Assembly (NCBI GenBank): GCA_002245135.1
Contig: NGBS01001185.1
Location: 1 to 64,000 of the forward strand
DNA length: 64,000 bases
Source: Proteromonas lacertae
Taxonomy: Eukaryota; Sar; Bigyra; Opalinata; Proteromonadidae
Direction: 5' to 3'
Shown here: positions 24,278 through 35,771 of the stretch, in pieces
Layout: the number at the start of each line of letters is the position of its first letter
Position numbering within the stretch: position 1 is the stretch's first letter
Notes under the pieces: model-generated
Database searches by the model: none
Told to the model about the DNA's origin: nothing
Seen by the model: only the letters and a program-made list of their open reading frames with translations
Translations under genes and position numbers: made by a program

Positions 24278-24399
24278 CTTTTTCAGATATAATATAAATA
24301 CTAATATCCAAAATTTTTTGGATATAACATACAGTTTTGATATTGAAAAAAAAACATATGATTTAAATGATAGTTATTAATAATCATATCAATTGAAGG

Positions 24400-24760
24400 T
24401 TTTAGACACAAAGATATTCCAGTCTTTTTAATAGCATTATTTATTCTTTAATAATTGTCAAGCGAACTGATGCATTTGTTTAATATTCTATTTTTATAGT
24501 AAAGTTTTAGGGAAGCTATAGTGCCTTGATCCAAAGGTTGTAAAAATGAAGTAGAATTTGGAGGAAGATATAATATATCAACATTTTTATAATTTGAAAT
24601 ACGAGGATAACCAGAAAAATTATCCATTATTAGTAGAATTCTTTGATTTTTATATTGTTCAGGTATATTAAGAATTAAATATATTTTAATATCCTTTTTC
24701 AATTTAAAAATGTATTTTGGAACACCATATTCTATAACACTTCAATGTCACATATTAAGA
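24400..24760 (-). pseudogene. Tigger/pogo-type DDE transposase fragment
   Basis: The minus-strand frame at 24702-24448 encodes ILLIMDNFSGYPRI, followed by LPPNSTSFLQPLDQGTIASL. These are the second-Asp and LPPxxTSxxQPxD signatures of the DDE_1 (Tigger/jerky/pogo) superfamily. The N-terminal DNA-binding half and the rest of the catalytic core are missing. It lies 114 bp outside the MULE, whose insertion may have landed in this older remnant. Confidence 0.75.
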
Positions 24761-25118
24761 AAAATTAGAATCAATATTTTGAATTAACTACTTCAATTGA
24801 TATGTGTTTGTTTAGGATCTAACTTAACATAATTAAAAAAACTCTTTAGTTACAAAATAAAACAGACAAATATATATTAATAATAATAACTCATAAAAAT
24901 GAGAATATAACATATATATACTAATTAGCGTATTTATATTCGCATTTTTAAAAAAAATAAAAATCAAGCCTTCAAGCTTTTTCTTCTTTTTCTTTTTTGA
25001 TTTTGCAAAACACCAGAGAAATATTTGTTAATAAATGTATCTCAAAAAGTTGATCAATATTCAAACATACAAAATAAACAATACAAAGAAAATTGTTGAA
25101 ATTATTGTAAGTAATTAC
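24761..25118. other. AT-rich intergenic DNA
   Basis: No gene or clear repeat seen. From about 25050 the sequence begins to match the flank at 40280-40339, marking the edge of the duplicated GrpE segment. Confidence 0.5.
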
Positions 25119-25819
25119 TCACTCAGACTTCTTTTGAACTACACCTACCTTCGCTGCTCGCAATACTCGATTGTTGAGCTTATAACCAATGCTAATAACT
25201 TGACCCACTCTATCTGCTTCAACCTTATCACTTGGCATATTAAACAATGCATCATGTATTTTAGGATCAAATACATCTCCAATTTCACAATATTTTATGA
25301 TTTTGTTTGATTTCAATACACTATCTAAATCTTTTGAAATCAGCTTTATTCCATCTACAAATTGAATACAGTCCTATTTTATGAATATTATATTATATTA
25401 TATTATACTCCTTCTATCTTCTTTGGTATGTTTAATAGAGCTAAATCAAAAGCATCAAACACTGGTAATAAATCTTTCACTAACGTTTTAACTCCATACA
25501 AACGAGCTTCACTTACATCATTCTTTGCTATTTTACGAGTATTCTCCATCTCAGCTAATAAACGAACATTTCACTTCTGTTTCTTTGGGGAGCATATATA
25601 CATCTTTCATTTCAATTACATTCATTATTTTCTACTTCATCAGCAAAACTTAGATAATAGAACGAAGGAATTGTGTTAAACATTCTTGAATAGTGACTAA
25701 AGTAAACAAATTTACATCCATTCTATGCATCATGATTAGCTCTACACACTCTCCTAATCTAAACAATAGAAGATTAATAATACAATTTTTATTGAAGAAA
25801 AATAATTCATTTAATTATT
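25119..25819 (-). pseudogene. GrpE pseudogene (duplicate of 40340-41179)
   Basis: Exons 3 and 4 are nearly identical to the intact GrpE (ENTRKIAKND..., DALFNMPSDKVEADRVGQV). The middle of exon 2 is deleted and scrambled near 25565-25625. The 5' part carries an in-frame TAG after NHDA and the equivalent start exon (25819). The intron equivalent to the 75-nt intron of the active gene is only 35 nt here. It is divergent from pseudokinase-LRR copy A, whose ATG lies 42 bp away. Confidence 0.85.
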
Positions 25820-25861
25820 TGAAACGGATAAGATTTAGAAACATCAAACTTAAGTTTGAAA

Positions 25862-28800
25862 ATGTTTTTGAGAAATTCTTCGGAAGATGATGTGTTATCC
25901 TCATTATTACCTTCTGATATAAAAGTATATTAGTAAATATTATTTTATAGATAAAAGATAGGGTTGAAAAGAGTAATTCTGAGATAGTTTTTGTCACATA
26001 TCATCAAATTGATATGAAAAGGAGCAAATTAATAGATGTTAGTGGAGTGAAAGAGAAGAATATATTCAGATTCTTAGATAATAACTGTTTATTAGGTGAT
26101 TGTTTCTGTTTTGTATTTACATTTCAAATACATGTTTTCGGGTGTAATGTGATGATAATAGAAAGAATGTACTATATGAGAGATTTAGAAGAGATTATTA
26201 AGAGTGAGAGAATATCAAATGATGATATTTTGAGTTTATTATGTGGATTATGTAATATTACGATGATATTATATGAAAATGGTATAGTAGTTGAGAATAT
26301 GAAGAGTAGTAATGTAATATATGAAAGTGATAATAATGTAAAGTTATGTGATTTATTCTTGAATGAATTGAGAAATGAAGAAGATATGAAGATTTACGAT
26401 GTGTGTTTCAAAAGTCCAGAAGAGTTGAATGGTTTAGAATATAATGATCGAAGTGTGATTTGGTCAATTGGTTGTATATTATATGAAATGATTTGTAAGA
26501 AATTAGCATTTGATGAAGATAGGAATATGTTTAAAACTCTAGTAAATATATTATTGTGCAAATATAATAGAGAGTTAATAAAAGATGGTATAATGAAAGA
26601 AATGATTGATAGAATGTTAAAAGTGAGAAATGAAGATAGATTGAGTTTAAAAGAATTGAGAAAAGAAATGATAAAGATGAGTGAAATGTTGAAAGATGAT
26701 GATAATAATTTAGTGATAGTAAGAGAAAGAAAAGAAATGTTATTGAATAATGATTTAGAATTAGAAATATCACCATTTAATATTCAAGCAGAATATTATC
26801 TCCAATATAATAAAAGGGAAGATATTCGAGATAGATTAATAGAGTGTTATAATGTTAAGTTAAATGAAAGAGTATTATCAGTGTTAATAATGATGAAATT
26901 AAATAAAAAAGATCAATCAATAAAGAAAAAAATGAAATTTCAAATTTCTCACCAGTATGATGTAGATATAGAATTTTACTTAGATGAACTGATATTTAAT
27001 ATATATATAGATGATAAAGAAAGATTGGCAATTAGACCAAATTGTTTATGCTATTGTAAGGAAGGAATGAATTATTTCTTCAGAATATTGAAACTGATTA
27101 ATCCAATATATCTGTGGTTCACTGATATTAGTAGAATCATAATTCAGAATCAACCATTATTTGCAACATATTTTAATCAATTATCAAATTTGCAGCATTT
27201 ATTTTTTAGGACATGTAATCTTACTGCTGATTTCATTGAATCATTTGTTAAATCAATTCCATTAATGATGAAACTGAAATACATATATATTGAAAGTACT
27301 TTAAGTATTTATTATAATAAAATAGGTAATCCAATTGGCTTAAAAGGCTTCAAATTGTTACTTCCATATTTACATTTTTTAATCAACAAAGACAACGAAT
27401 TGAATATTAGAAAAATGAATTTAAATGATGAATCAATGATATTTTTATCAGAAGAATTATATAAATATCCACGACTTAAGAAGATAGATATTAGAGACAA
27501 CAATGGCATTCATTCAATCGGATTAAAATTCTTATTTTGTAAATTCCCTATTTCAAAAATATCATTTGATTTTAATGGAAGTAAAGAATTATTGATAGAT
27601 AAAGACATTCCTGAATTACTTGGTTCAATCAACTTACTTTATTCTTTACATTTAAATGAATTAAAAATTGATGATAAAATTTTCAAATCGTTTATTTCAT
27701 TAAGAAGAAATGAATTTAAAGAAATGAAAAAGTTAGATTTGTGTAGTATAATATGTTATTTTTCTATTATTTAGATAATAAACTAACATACAGAAGCGTA
27801 AGATTACTGATTAAGAATATGTTTTTATTTTCAAATCTTACATATCTATGCTTGCGTGGGAATGGAATTGGAGATGAAGGAATGAAAATATTATCTTCCC
27901 ATTTATATATACTCAAAGATGATGACAATTCACTTGATTTTTCAAGTATAATAATAATCGTTTATAATATAATAGACATGGGATTATCTTCAATTGGGCT
28001 AAAATATGTATTAGATGGTTTAAAGAATACTGATGAAGATATAAAACTGAATGTAAGTGAAAATAATATCGATTCAATTGGAGTAGAATATCTGATGAAA
28101 TATCTAAAAGAAAATGATAGTATTGAAAGATTATCCATTCACAGTATATATTTTGTTTTAATTATGTGTTTAATAGATAATCCAATTGGTAATGTTGGAT
28201 TTAGATTGTTATTGAAGAATTTTGATTTGTTAATAAATGATGATAATGAGATAAATTTGAATAATGTCTCAATAGATGATGAAAGTGTTTTATTATTAGT
28301 AAATAAACTAGATTCATTAGAAGGATGTAAGACAATACATCTAAAAGGAAATAATATCAGAATGAAAGGGATAAAATCAATCTGTTCAAAATCATTAGAA
28401 AGAGATGAATATCCATTTATTGAAATGAAATGTTCATCATGGACAAATGAAGAATTGGAATATTATTTGAATTATTGTATTAAAAAGAAAAGAAATGATG
28501 ATAAGAATTATGATTTATCAAGTATAAATTATTATTCATGTATAATGAAATAGATGTGAATATTAATGATGATGATATTTCCTTGATTAAGCAGATAGAT
28601 TATAGAATAGTTGATTTATCGAATAATCATATAAGCTTTAAAGGATTTAACGAATTAATGAATTCATTGTCAAAAAATATACATAATATTGTAATTAATA
28701 ATAATGAAATTGGAGATGAAGGAATAGAGATAATATGTAAATATTTAGATATATTTGTCAAAAATGATAATATGAGTAATACATCATTATTAAATCTTTC

Positions 28801-29143
28801 AAGTATTATATTAAGATAATATAATTTAATAATTTGAATAGATATTGGAATGAGTAAAAAGGGATTAAAAATGTTAATAGAAAGATTAAACAAATATAAA
28901 CTATTAGAAAAGATGGATATATCAGGAAATGAATTAGATGAAAGAGAATTAAGATTAATGAGAAAGAATAAAATAATATTTGAGATATTAAAAGAAATAT
29001 CAATAACAATGACAGAAAATATAGATCAATCAAAATTAAAATCATTTTTATATACATTTTCATCAATTGGGAGAATCAAATTAAATGGAATATCAGAAGA
29101 AGAAGAAAAAGAATTATCAAATCAATTCTTTAACATTGAATAA
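25862..29143 (+). CDS. Pseudokinase-LRR protein, copy A (intact)
   Basis: Eight exons (25862-25924, 25951-27295, 27326-27745, 27775-27945, 27976-28143, 28177-28521, 28554-28802, 28842-29143) give exactly 1,020 residues. The first third is a kinase fold without the key residues: no glycine loop, VVENMKSSN where HRDLKPxN should be, CDLFLN for DFG, FKSPEEL as APE, and SVIWSIGCILYEM lacking the helix-F Asp. The rest consists of about 18 ribonuclease-inhibitor-type repeats (NPIGLKGFKLLLP, NGIGDEGMKIL, NNIRMKGIKSI). LRR introns are phase 1 and fall just before the NxIG Asn or its equivalent. No signal peptide is seen. It probably acts as a binding or sensing scaffold; the ligand is unknown. Confidence 0.85.
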
Positions 29144-29218
29144 TAAATTACTCTATTATACTTATTATGTATTTGATAATGTTATGTTGTTTTTTGTTCA
29201 TGAGACATAAACATAAGG

Positions 29219-29361
29219 AATTGTGTTAAACATTCTTGAATAGTGACTAAAGTAAACAAATTTATATCCATTCTATGCAGCATAATTAGCTCTACACACT
29301 CTCCTAATCTAAACAATAGAAGATTAATAATACAGTTTTTATTGAAGTAAAATAATTCATT
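29219..29361 (-). pseudogene. GrpE 5'-end fragment
   Basis: Exon 1 and the beginning of exon 2 of GrpE, including the 25-nt intron, reappear here upstream of and divergent from copy B, and the match ends abruptly at about 29215. It marks the left edge of a duplicated unit (GrpE 5' end plus pseudokinase-LRR gene) placed directly after copy A. Confidence 0.8.
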
Positions 29362-29411
29362 TAATTATTTGAAACGGATAAGATTTAGAAACATCAAACT
29401 TAAGCTTGAAA

Positions 29412-32243
29412 ATGTTTTTGAGAAATTCTTCGGAAGATGATGTGTTATCCTCATTATTACCTTCTGATATAAAAGTATATTAGTAAATATTATTTTATAG
29501 ATAAAAGAAAGAAACGAAAAGAGCGTAAATGAAGTTGATCTTGTTGTAGAACATGAAAGTGATGTGAAGATGATAAAAATCTTGAATGCATGTTGTATAG
29601 ATGATAATAAAATATTAAAGTTCTGTGAAAATAACAGCTTGTTGTCAGATTATTGCTCCTTTTTATGTTATCCATTAGATGTTCAAATGCTCGGATATAA
29701 TATGATTGTGTTAGAAAGAATGTACTATATGAGAGATTTAGAAGAGATTATTAAGAGTGAGAGAATATCCAATGCTGAAATCTGTAGTGTGATATGTGGA
29801 TTATGTAATCTTATGATGATATTAAATGAAAATGGTATAGTAGTTGATAATTTGAAGAGTAGTAATGTAATATATGAAAATTATGATGAAATAAAGTTAT
29901 GTGATTTATACTTGAATATGTTGAGAAAAAAAGATGAATTGAGAGTGTATGATATCTGCTTCAAAAGTCCAGAAGAGTTGAGTGGATTAGAATATAATGA
30001 TCGAAGTGTGATTTGGTCAATTGGATGTATATTATATGAAATGATTTGTAAGAAATTAGCATTTAATGAAGATAATAATATGGATAAAACCAAAGATAAT
30101 ATTGTGAGAGGTGAATTTAGTGTTGATGTAGAATGTGATGAATTGATGAAAGAGATGATACACAGAATGTTAATAGTGAAAAATGAAGATAGATTGAGTT
30201 TAACTGAGTTAAGAAAAGAAATGATAAAGATGAATAAAAAATTAAAAGATGAAGAAGATAATGTGATGATATGTGAAGAAAGAAAGGAAATAGTGTGCAA
30301 TAATGATTATGTGATAGTAATGTGCCCAATTGTAACTTTTAAATCAAAATATTATGTGGAGCTGAACAAAAGAGAAAGTATATATAATGTGTTAGTAATA
30401 TTATTGAATAGAAATTCAAGAATATTTGATAAGATTATACAATAGAAAAGCAGATGAAAGAATCATGTCAATATTGTTGATGATGAAAGTATGTAAAGGA
30501 GATAATTCAATAAAAGATAAAGTGAAATTTCAGATTGGTCATAAATGTAAAGATAATAGAGGTTGTTATTTAGATGAAAAGATATTTAATATTTATAAAG
30601 TCAGATGTGATAAAGAAATAATCAAAATTGACATAGGATGTGTATGTATTTGTGAAGAAGGAATGGATTATTTCTTCAGAATATTGAAATTGATTAATCC
30701 AACAAAATTGAGATTTGGTATAATTGATATTGTTATTATTTCTTTAGGTGATTATGGATTTAATATTCCAAGCCAATATCAACATTATTTGTATCATTAT
30801 TATCTGAAATACCAAATGTACAAGAATTATATTTAATATCCTGCAATTTAAGTAGTTATTTCATTGAATCCTTGATAAGTGCAATTCCATATATGAAAGT
30901 GAAATATATAGATCTTCGCTGTATTTATATTTCTTATATTATATTGAAATAGGTAATGCGATAGGTGAAAACGGTTTGAAAATATTGCTTCCATATTTAC
31001 ATTTATTAATTAACAATAGAAATGAATTATATCTAACTGGAATGAATTTGAATGATGAATCAATGATGTTATTATCATCAGAATTATATAAATATCCAAA
31101 TGTCAAGAAAATCGATATTAGATGTAATAATGTTTATTCGAAAGGATTAAAATCCTTGTTTTCTCAATTTCCTATATCCAAAATAGACTTTGATTTTAAT
31201 GAAAGTAAAGAATTACTGATAGACAAAGACATTCCCGAATTAGTAGAATACATCAAAGATCATAATTACTTAAATTTGAGTAATTCAGAAATAGATGATA
31301 ATATTTTAAAATCATTCATCTCTTTAAGATTGAATGAGTTGAGAGGAATAGAAAAGTTAGATTTGAGTAGTATAATAGTATAATATTATTGTTTTATTTA
31401 GATAATAAATTGACAGATAAAAGTATGGAAGTACTGATTAACAATCTGTGTTCATTCTGGTGTATTTATCACATTCAATTGAATGGAAACTTGATAGGAG
31501 ATAAAGGAATGAAAATATTATCTTCCCATTTATATATACTCAAAGATGATGATAATTCACTTGATTTTTCAAGTATAATAATAATCGTTTATAATATAAT
31601 AGACATGGGATTATCTTCAATTGGGTTAAAATATGTATTAGATGGTTTAAAGAATACTGATGAAGATATAAAACTGAATGTAAGTGAAAATAATATTGAT
31701 TCAATTGGAGTAGAATATCTGATGAAATATCTAAAAGAAAATGATAATATTGAAAGATTATCCATTCACAGTATATATTTTGTTTTAATTATGTGTTTAA
31801 TAGATAATCCAATTGGTAATGTTGGATTTAGATTGTTATTGAAGAATTTTGATTTGTTAATAAATGATGATAATGAGATAAACTTGAGTAAAATATCAAT
31901 AGATGATGAAAGTGCTTTATTATTAACAAAAGAAATACATCATAGTGGGAGATGTAAAACAATAAATCTAAAAGGAAATAATATCAGAATGAAAGGGATA
32001 AAATCAATATGTTCAAAATCATTAGAAAATAAATATTATCCCTTAATAGAAATGAAATGTTCATTATGGACAAATGAAGAAATGAAATACTATTTGAATT
32101 ATTGTAGAAAGAATAAAGTAAAATATTCTTGGATACTTTTACTAAGCTTACATGAACAAATAATGTTATTCTTGTCAGAACTAATGCTAATGTTATTACC
32201 AGTAGTAGCACTTTATCAAAGACTTATGAAAGAAGATATTTAA
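29412..32243 (+). pseudogene. Pseudokinase-LRR copy B (one frameshift)
   Basis: Exon 1 (29412-29474, MFLRNSSEDDVLSSLLPSDIK) is identical to that of copy A, and intron 1 is again 26 nt. The kinase-like loop is VVDNLKSSN. Two introns absent from copy A are present: GTATATATAA...TTGAATAG near 30380 and GTATAATTGA...CTTTAG near 30718. A single C missing at about 30779 (CAACATT against CAACCATT in copy D) shifts the frame inside the first repeats. Everything after it is open in the expected frame. The C-terminus differs from A and C: the last repeats are replaced by a hydrophobic tail (LSLHEQIMLFLSELMLMLL). If the missing base is a sequencing error, this is a functional gene. Confidence 0.7.
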
Positions 32244-32454
32244 TTATTAATATTATATTTTTTAAACATAATTTTTATATATCATCATTAGCTTGAATAA
32301 TAGACAAGCCTAATTCAAAATTGAAAATAGAATATTTATCATTATAATCAGACGCTATGTTAATTACCATCTTTATAACTCCTTTATTTGAAATTGAAAA
32401 TGAATAGCTTGAATAGAGTAATCAAGCTAGTACATGTTTTAAAGTTTAATAATT

Positions 32455-32790
32455 CATTATATAGGAAGTAATTTCATTTTATATATGTGTAATATTAATA
32501 TTATATTTGTATACTTATATGTAGTTTACATTATTTCCTTGTAAAGTTATGCAATTATGAAAATCAGAATCTAGCTATATTAAAGTAAATCATAAAGGTT
32601 AATACTGCCAATTAGGTTATTTATAAAACATGAGATAACATAATATTCTGTTAGTTTCAATTAATTTCATTTATTCCTTTTAAAGCAATGCTATTCCTTT
32701 AGTCATGTAATATATAATTTATATAAGCTAAGTAGACAATTATTACAAAAATTTCTAATCAATAGAAAAAACATATTCTAAATTTATGAA
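32455..32790. repeat. Dispersed non-coding repeat, copy 3
   Basis: Homologous to 2325-2660 over most of its length and to 710-893. Shared landmarks are TATATGTGTAATATTAATAT, TTATATGTAGTTTACATTAT, AAAGCAATGCTATTCC and CTAAGTAGACAATTATTAC. It lies about 210 bp beyond the stop of copy B. Confidence 0.65.
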
Positions 32791-32876
32791 AAACTAATTT
32801 TGAAAAAAACGACAAAAGTATATAATAAAAAGAATAATAGTTATCACACTTTTTAATTTCCTTCTTAATACCTTTA

Positions 32877-33682
32877 TTATTGATTATCATGATATTCTGT
32901 AATTATTATAGCATACACCAATAATATTAAAAATAAGAATAACAAAGCTACCATTATTCCTATTACAAAATATCCATTAATATTGTGTATTATCATGAAT
33001 ACAGTTACGTATATCAAAAGCGATGAATATATCATTATCCTTGTATTATTATCATAATTATTATTCCTAAAATTCATCATATCTCTAAAATTTGCAACAT
33101 AATCCAGTATAAAATTTCTTCTATTCACATTATTCTGACGAACATTATTAATAATACGTCTAATATAATTTGATATTAATCTGTTGAATGCCAAAGCTAA
33201 AATATGATTATTGATAATATTATTTTGCATTACTGACATAATTAGAAACATTATAATATTTCTTACATCGTTATTATTTATCACTTTCATTCCTGCTATA
33301 ATCCCAATTAATATTATATTATTAAGAAAATCATTATCAAATAATTCATTCAAATTATTAACAGCTGCTAATGTTATAAATAGCAATATTAATAATATAA
33401 ATCTGCTAATGTCTATTTGATGTATTGGGATTAGATCAGCAGCATGATTAATAACAACATCTGCATAATTATTACCATCACCTCCATCACCTCCATCATC
33501 TCCATCTCTGTTACCATTACCATTACCATCATCATGATAAAGTTATAACTATCTCTTACTCTTTGATCTTCCCTACCAGGCTGATTAGTAGTGAACTTTG
33601 AATTTGTATAGTTCTTAGTAAAAAATGTATGATAAACAATATTTATCTCATGCTGAATACAATATATACCAAACATTTCCAT
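32877..33682 (-). CDS. Hypothetical multi-pass membrane protein (frame interrupted)
   Basis: An upstream segment from ATG 33682 (MEMFGIYCIQHEINIV...) is open to about 33540. From there another frame carries a Gly/Asp/Asn repeat (HDDGNGNGNRDGDDGG) and then hydrophobic segments: FILLILLFITLAAV, NIILIGIIAGMKVI, IIMFLIMSVMQ, MIYSSLLIYVTVFMII and FVIGIMVALLFLFLILLVY. TAG and TAA stops lie upstream in that second frame and no acceptor falls between them and the repeat, so a one-base indel in the GAT/GGT repeat is the likeliest cause. I recognise no family. It lies alone between the copy B and copy C units. Confidence 0.45.
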
Positions 33683-34332
33683 CTTCTATATCAAAATAAA
33701 AAGATTTGATCAGTTCATACAATTTCAAATAAAATTGGGAGAGACAAATGTATACTATCGAATGAATTGAATTTATCATAAAAGAAAGTAGAAAATTGAA
33801 TAAAAGAATATATGATATTTAAGAGGTGTAATAGTGATTTGGTATTGCTATAATGATGTAGTTTTACTATTTTTAGTAGAGAAAATGCAATGTTCGAAGA
33901 TATAAAAATGCTGAAATTATTGGATGATAATATTGATGAAATACTGTATTAGATTTTTATTGGAGATAAATAAATCGTTCACTATTATCAAACAGTTATG
34001 TTTGAATAATACTCAGTTGTATATATAGTATTCCAAATAAAAGGTGATGAAGATAGTTTTATGACGCAAAATTGTAAGTGTTCAAATTTAATATATTGAC
34101 TCAAGCCAGATAAAACTACAAATGTTGGTTTAATTCATAAAAAATTCATTATTGTCGTTATGATCTGCATATATAGCTGCTATAAAAGCGTGAGCATCTT
34201 ATTGTCATTCTGTTGGCTGATCAGAATATGTTTTTAGTATCAAATTGGAGATAAATAGGCGTATATTTATCTCCAATTTTGTCATTTGTCATAATAGCAC
34301 ATTTATCTCCTTTTGAACTGTTGTTTGTGAAT
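33683..34332. other. Non-coding DNA with a 16-bp hairpin
   Basis: No gene seen. AAATTGGAGATAAATA (34242-34257) is followed after GGCGTA by its exact complement (34264-34279). The same TTGGAGATAAATA word also occurs near 33958, and ATTTATCTCC recurs near 34300. Confidence 0.6.
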
Positions 34333-34554
34333 AAAATATAATTTACATACTTAAAGAAATGAAAATAATGAAAGAAAAGAGTAATATTTTTGAATATTTA
34401 GATGAATTGTTGATAACAGCAAAAGAGAATATAGATAAATCATAATTAAAACATTTTTTAGAAATGTTTTCATCAATTGGAATAATAAAACTAGATCGAA
34501 TATCAGAAGAAGGAAAAAAAGAATTATCAAAAGAATTCTTCAATATTAAATAAT
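34333..34554 (+). pseudogene. Relic of the pseudokinase-LRR 3' end
   Basis: The segment resembles the last exon of copies A and C (SIGIIKLDRISEEGKKELSK and FFNIK at the end). It has an in-frame TAA where the paralogues read SxLKSFL, and the rest of the gene is absent. Confidence 0.7.
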
Positions 34555-34925
34555 TGATTGTATTGTTATTATAATTAATTTTCTATTGATGTATTTGTCT
34601 ATTTAATAGTAAAATAATGAAAAACAAAGAAATCAAAACGAATATATTTTTGATATTTAATCAAACTATCAAATCAAGCTTAATAATGTTTTAAATTTAT
34701 GTTAGTATTGCGTAATGCAGAAGTAGTTTAGAAGTGTATTACAGCTTATTTGAGATAATAAATTCAAAGAAAGATTATTATATAATAGAATTATAGATAT
34801 AAATAGAATGTTACTCAGAGAATATTATATGAAGGTTATTTAGTAATGAATTCTGTTAATTATGAAAATGCATAGATAGTCAAAATCATACTAAATGAAT
34901 GTATTTTACGAAATACAGAACAACT
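34555..34925. other. AT-rich spacer
   Basis: No gene recognised. The segment ends where the CoA-transferase fragment begins abruptly. Confidence 0.5.
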
Positions 34926-35637
34926 CTCCTCTCCATTTGAACATTTAAGTGTATGGACAGAAGTGTTACAAGATACAATGTTAGATTTATTCGATTGTGG
35001 AAAATTAGACTGTGCTTCAGCAGTATCTTTATCCTTATCTCCAAAAGGATTCGAAAGATTCTATGCGAATTTACCAAAATATGAAAAGAAAATAATCTTA
35101 AGACCTCAAGCAATAGCTAACCATGCTGAATGTGTTCGAAGACTAGGAGTAATAGCAATGAATACTCCATTAGAAGTAGATATCTATGCTCATGCAAACA
35201 GTAGTTTAATAGGTGGAACTCGAATGGTAAATGGTTTAGGAGGTTCAGGTGATTTCTTACGTAATTCTTATCTATCAATAATGCATACTCCGTCAGTACG
35301 AAAATCTAAGAATGATCCTCATGGTATCAGTTGTATAGTTCCAATGTGTTCTCATATTGACCATACAGAGCATGATTTAGATGTAATCGTCACTGAACAA
35401 GGTGTAGCTGATTGTCGAGGTTTAGGTCCACGACAGAGAGCAAAAGAAATCATCAGCCATTGTGCTCATCCTGAGTATAAAGAACAATTGTTAGAATATT
35501 ACAATATGGCTGAGAAAGATTGTTGTAGTAAAGGAATTGGTCATGAGCCAGTATTATTTGATTTGGTTCATAAAATGCATTTGAATTTGAGTAAGAATGG
35601 AACAATGAAATTGAAAAGTTGGAGTGATAAAGTTTAA
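34926..35637 (+). pseudogene. 3' fragment of the acetyl-CoA hydrolase/CoA-transferase gene
   Basis: From [15 protein letters not shown] to the stop, the translation is identical to residues of roughly 287-524 of the complete gene at 48667-50241. The first half is missing. The match continues with only a few differences through the downstream spacer into exon 1 of copy C, so gene end and neighbour moved as one segment. An ORF starting in this fragment could be translated but lacks the N-terminal CoA-transferase domain. Confidence 0.88.
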
Positions 35638-35771
35638 AAATTGAAAATGATGTACTGTATGACATTTTGCTAATAGTTATATATATTTGTGTTTGTTTAT
35701 AAGAATGAAAAAATAAAAAATAAAGATAATGAAACGATAAAATATTTATAAATAATTAATCCGTTACAAAA

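Larger units (their letters stand above)
20359..24286. mobile_element. Mutator-like (MULE) DNA transposon with 9-bp target duplication
   Basis: The 3,910-bp element runs from 20368 to 24277. It is bounded by long inverted repeats starting GAGGACATTTTTTTAGAACG and flanked on both sides by CTTTTTCAG (20359-20367 and 24278-24286). A 9-bp target duplication and long inverted repeats are typical of MULEs, and the minus-strand gene inside encodes a MULE-type transposase with a SWIM zinc finger. It sits 142 bp beyond the TPR gene. The intact duplication suggests a fairly recent insertion. Confidence 0.93.
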
